Shown: positions 62,479-64,000 of the stretch, in pieces
Numbering within the stretch: position 1 is the first letter of the stretch
Layout: the number at the start of each line of letters is the position of its first letter
NCBI GenBank assembly: GCA_905183005.1
Contig: CAJJDO010000022.1
Span: forward strand, 487,151 to 551,150
Length of the DNA: 64,000 bases
Origin: Paramecium pentaurelia
Lineage: Eukaryota > Ciliophora > Oligohymenophorea > Peniculida > Parameciidae
Direction of reading: 5' to 3'
The notes under the pieces: generated by a model
The model's database searches: none
Seen by the model: only the letters and a program-made list of their open reading frames with translations
What the model was told of the DNA's origin: nothing
Made by a program: the position numbers and the translations under genes

Positions 62479-62812
62479 TTTAATTGATATAATAATTATA
62501 AAAAATGCATCTATCAATAAAAAGGATATAATGAGTAAAACTTAGAATAGCTTATTGGCTAATAAATATTCAAAAATTATAAATTATAGATCTTTTCTAT
62601 TTTTAATACTATGTTGTTATAACTATTCAAAAATTTCTAATTTATTTTTGACAATTTGATTCAATACAAATTTTAACAAACTTAAAAATAAAGAAATAAC
62701 TCAAAATGATAGATTGAAATAAACTTAAGAGTGTGAGATGTACTTTATTTATGTAATATCTATTTAAAGCATGATATTTGGATATAATTATTAATAAAAT
62801 AAAGATTTAAAT
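62479..62812. promoter_or_regulatory. Divergent intergenic region between MORN and COX5B-like genes
   Basis: A 334-bp AT-rich stretch between two divergent starts. I recognise no gene or motif in it. Confidence 0.4.
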
Positions 62813-64000
62813 ATGCTGAGGTTAGTGAGTAAGAAGTCATTCTCCTCTACATTTAATGTGTTGGATACATTCAAGACTCTAAAAAGTGTGGTAATATACT
62901 AAAATCTATGGAAAGATTACAGCCCCAATAAGACATATAAGGTCATATGTACGATAAGATGGTGTGCACAGTTCAATGACACCAAATTTGACTTATCAGG
63001 CATTTGATGAAGTGCTTCATGAATATTATGCTGCCTATTCTGGAAATCCTTTCCATTTACAAGTTTACAATAACTTAGATAATATCTAAACAGTCAACTT
63101 TGGTACAGTAGACAATCCCTGTGTTATTTTTACTGCTGATACTCCCTTTAGATATGTTGGATGCACTGGTTTACAGAATGAAGATGATTATGAACAACAC
63201 GAAATCCATCTCTTTATGTTAAGAGAAGGTCCTTTGTAGAGATGCCCAATGTGTGGTCAAGTTTTCAAATTGGTTAGATTAAGATAATAAGAGGATGAAG
63301 AAATGTCCTACTATAGAGATTCATTCCATCCTATTGATATTTTTGAATTGGATGTAAATTAATCAATCAATTATTTTAGAATGAAAATGTTTAATCAATC
63401 AATATGCTCAAAATGTGGACTCACAGAGAGGCTTCATTATTTGAAAGTGCATTATATGAATAAAATATTATGGTAACAATGGATAACGATGTACATGATA
63501 GATTACTTGTTGATCCAGCTTATAGAATGTGGAGATTTTAACATGGTGAAGATAAATTAAAATACATTGATTAATAATTGAAATAAGCAGGTTATAATGA
63601 AGAAAGAGTCTATAGAAATCCTAAATACAAATTACCAATGTAAAAGGCAACATATGCAGCTGTCATTGAAGCAGAGAAGGTCTTGGCAATCTAAGAAAGA
63701 TTAGAAAGAAAAGTGAATAGATTCCATGTTAGAGAATATCTTGATTTTGCTAATCATGCTAGAAGAGAAAGAAGAATGAGATTGAGATAAAAGGAAAGAT
63801 GGGAAAACAATTACACTTATTTCTATGGAGGTCTTACAGAAGAAGAATAATTATATAATGATTACTTTGAAACTGATTAAGAATTATATAAAGATGATGA
63901 ATAAGTTGAATAAAGAATTGATGAGGCTGTTGCTTAAGTTGATCCTAAGTATAGTCCTCTCAGATTTGACTTTTAAGAAGCATATACTCATAATCCTGAA
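62813..64000 (+). CDS. COX5B: COX5B-like mitochondrial subunit, 3' end beyond window
   Basis: The N-terminus MLRLVSKKSFSSTFNVLDTF is basic and Ser-rich, a typical mitochondrial targeting peptide. A conserved-looking region leads to HEIHLFMLREGP and the zinc-site half CPMCGQVFKLV, matching the zinc-binding domain of cytochrome c oxidase subunit Vb. A long Arg/Glu/Tyr-rich helical extension follows (RLERKVNRFHVREYLDFANH, RRERRMRLRQKERWENNYTY), not present in animal COX5B but usual for enlarged ciliate oxidase subunits. Introns of 25 bp (GTAATA...GGAAAG) and 26 bp (GTAAAT...TTTTAG) fit phase. The gene continues past position 64000. Confidence 0.7.

Overview
The window looks like macronuclear DNA of a Paramecium-type ciliate. 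It is extremely AT-rich. Long reading frames make sense only if TAA and TAG are read as glutamine and TGA is the sole stop. Introns are tiny (mostly 20-35 bp, GT...TAG, AAG or CAG). Genes lie close together on both strands. The species cannot be told from the sequence. No rRNA, tRNA, CRISPR, transposon or telomere repeat was recognised.

Layout. 0-5 kb: a SHAQKYF-type Myb protein and a large MON2-like trafficking scaffold. 5-11 kb: a calcium-dependent protein kinase and an insulin-degrading-enzyme-like M16 peptidase, interrupted by a single n at 7434 where about 1.1 kb is duplicated. 11-21 kb: a caprin-like protein, three coiled-coil orphans, an EGF-TM-RING protein and a 584-residue orphan. 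21-26 kb: a tubulin tyrosine ligase-like enzyme, PA2G4/EBP1 (again duplicated around a single n at 24154, this time with about 1% divergence), an EEF1AKMT1-like methyltransferase and a POLE3/Dpb4-like histone-fold protein. 26-34 kb: an AGC-family kinase, LC8 dynein light chain, a WD40 protein and a two-FHA protein. 34-45 kb: a RAD5/RAD16-type SNF2-RING ATPase, ARPC3, a second acylated CDPK, a prenylated-type orphan, a MARCH-like RING-CH membrane protein, ARPC1 and a TPR protein. 46-54 kb: a PX protein, a CTD-type phosphatase, small orphans, a second TPR protein and an orphan two-TM protein. 54-64 kb: a cytochrome P450, SGT1, a CFAP65-like ASH protein, a MORN-repeat protein and the 5' part of a COX5B-like mitochondrial subunit.

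The genes are mostly independent housekeeping, signalling and ciliary genes, not an operon-like system. Ciliary or cytoskeletal products are common (TTLL, LC8, CFAP65-like, MORN, two TPR proteins, two Arp2/3 subunits). Calcium and phospho-signalling is also well represented (two CDPKs, an AGC kinase, an FHA protein, a phosphatase). I found no clearly novel multi-gene system. The points most worth a second look are the two n-flanked duplications, the 4-bp overlap of P450 and SGT1, orphan proteins with clear membrane-targeting signals, the orphan two-TM protein, and the very short divergent promoters.

All protein readings were made by eye with the ciliate code. Intron borders quoted in bp were checked for phase; where I say unresolved, they were not.
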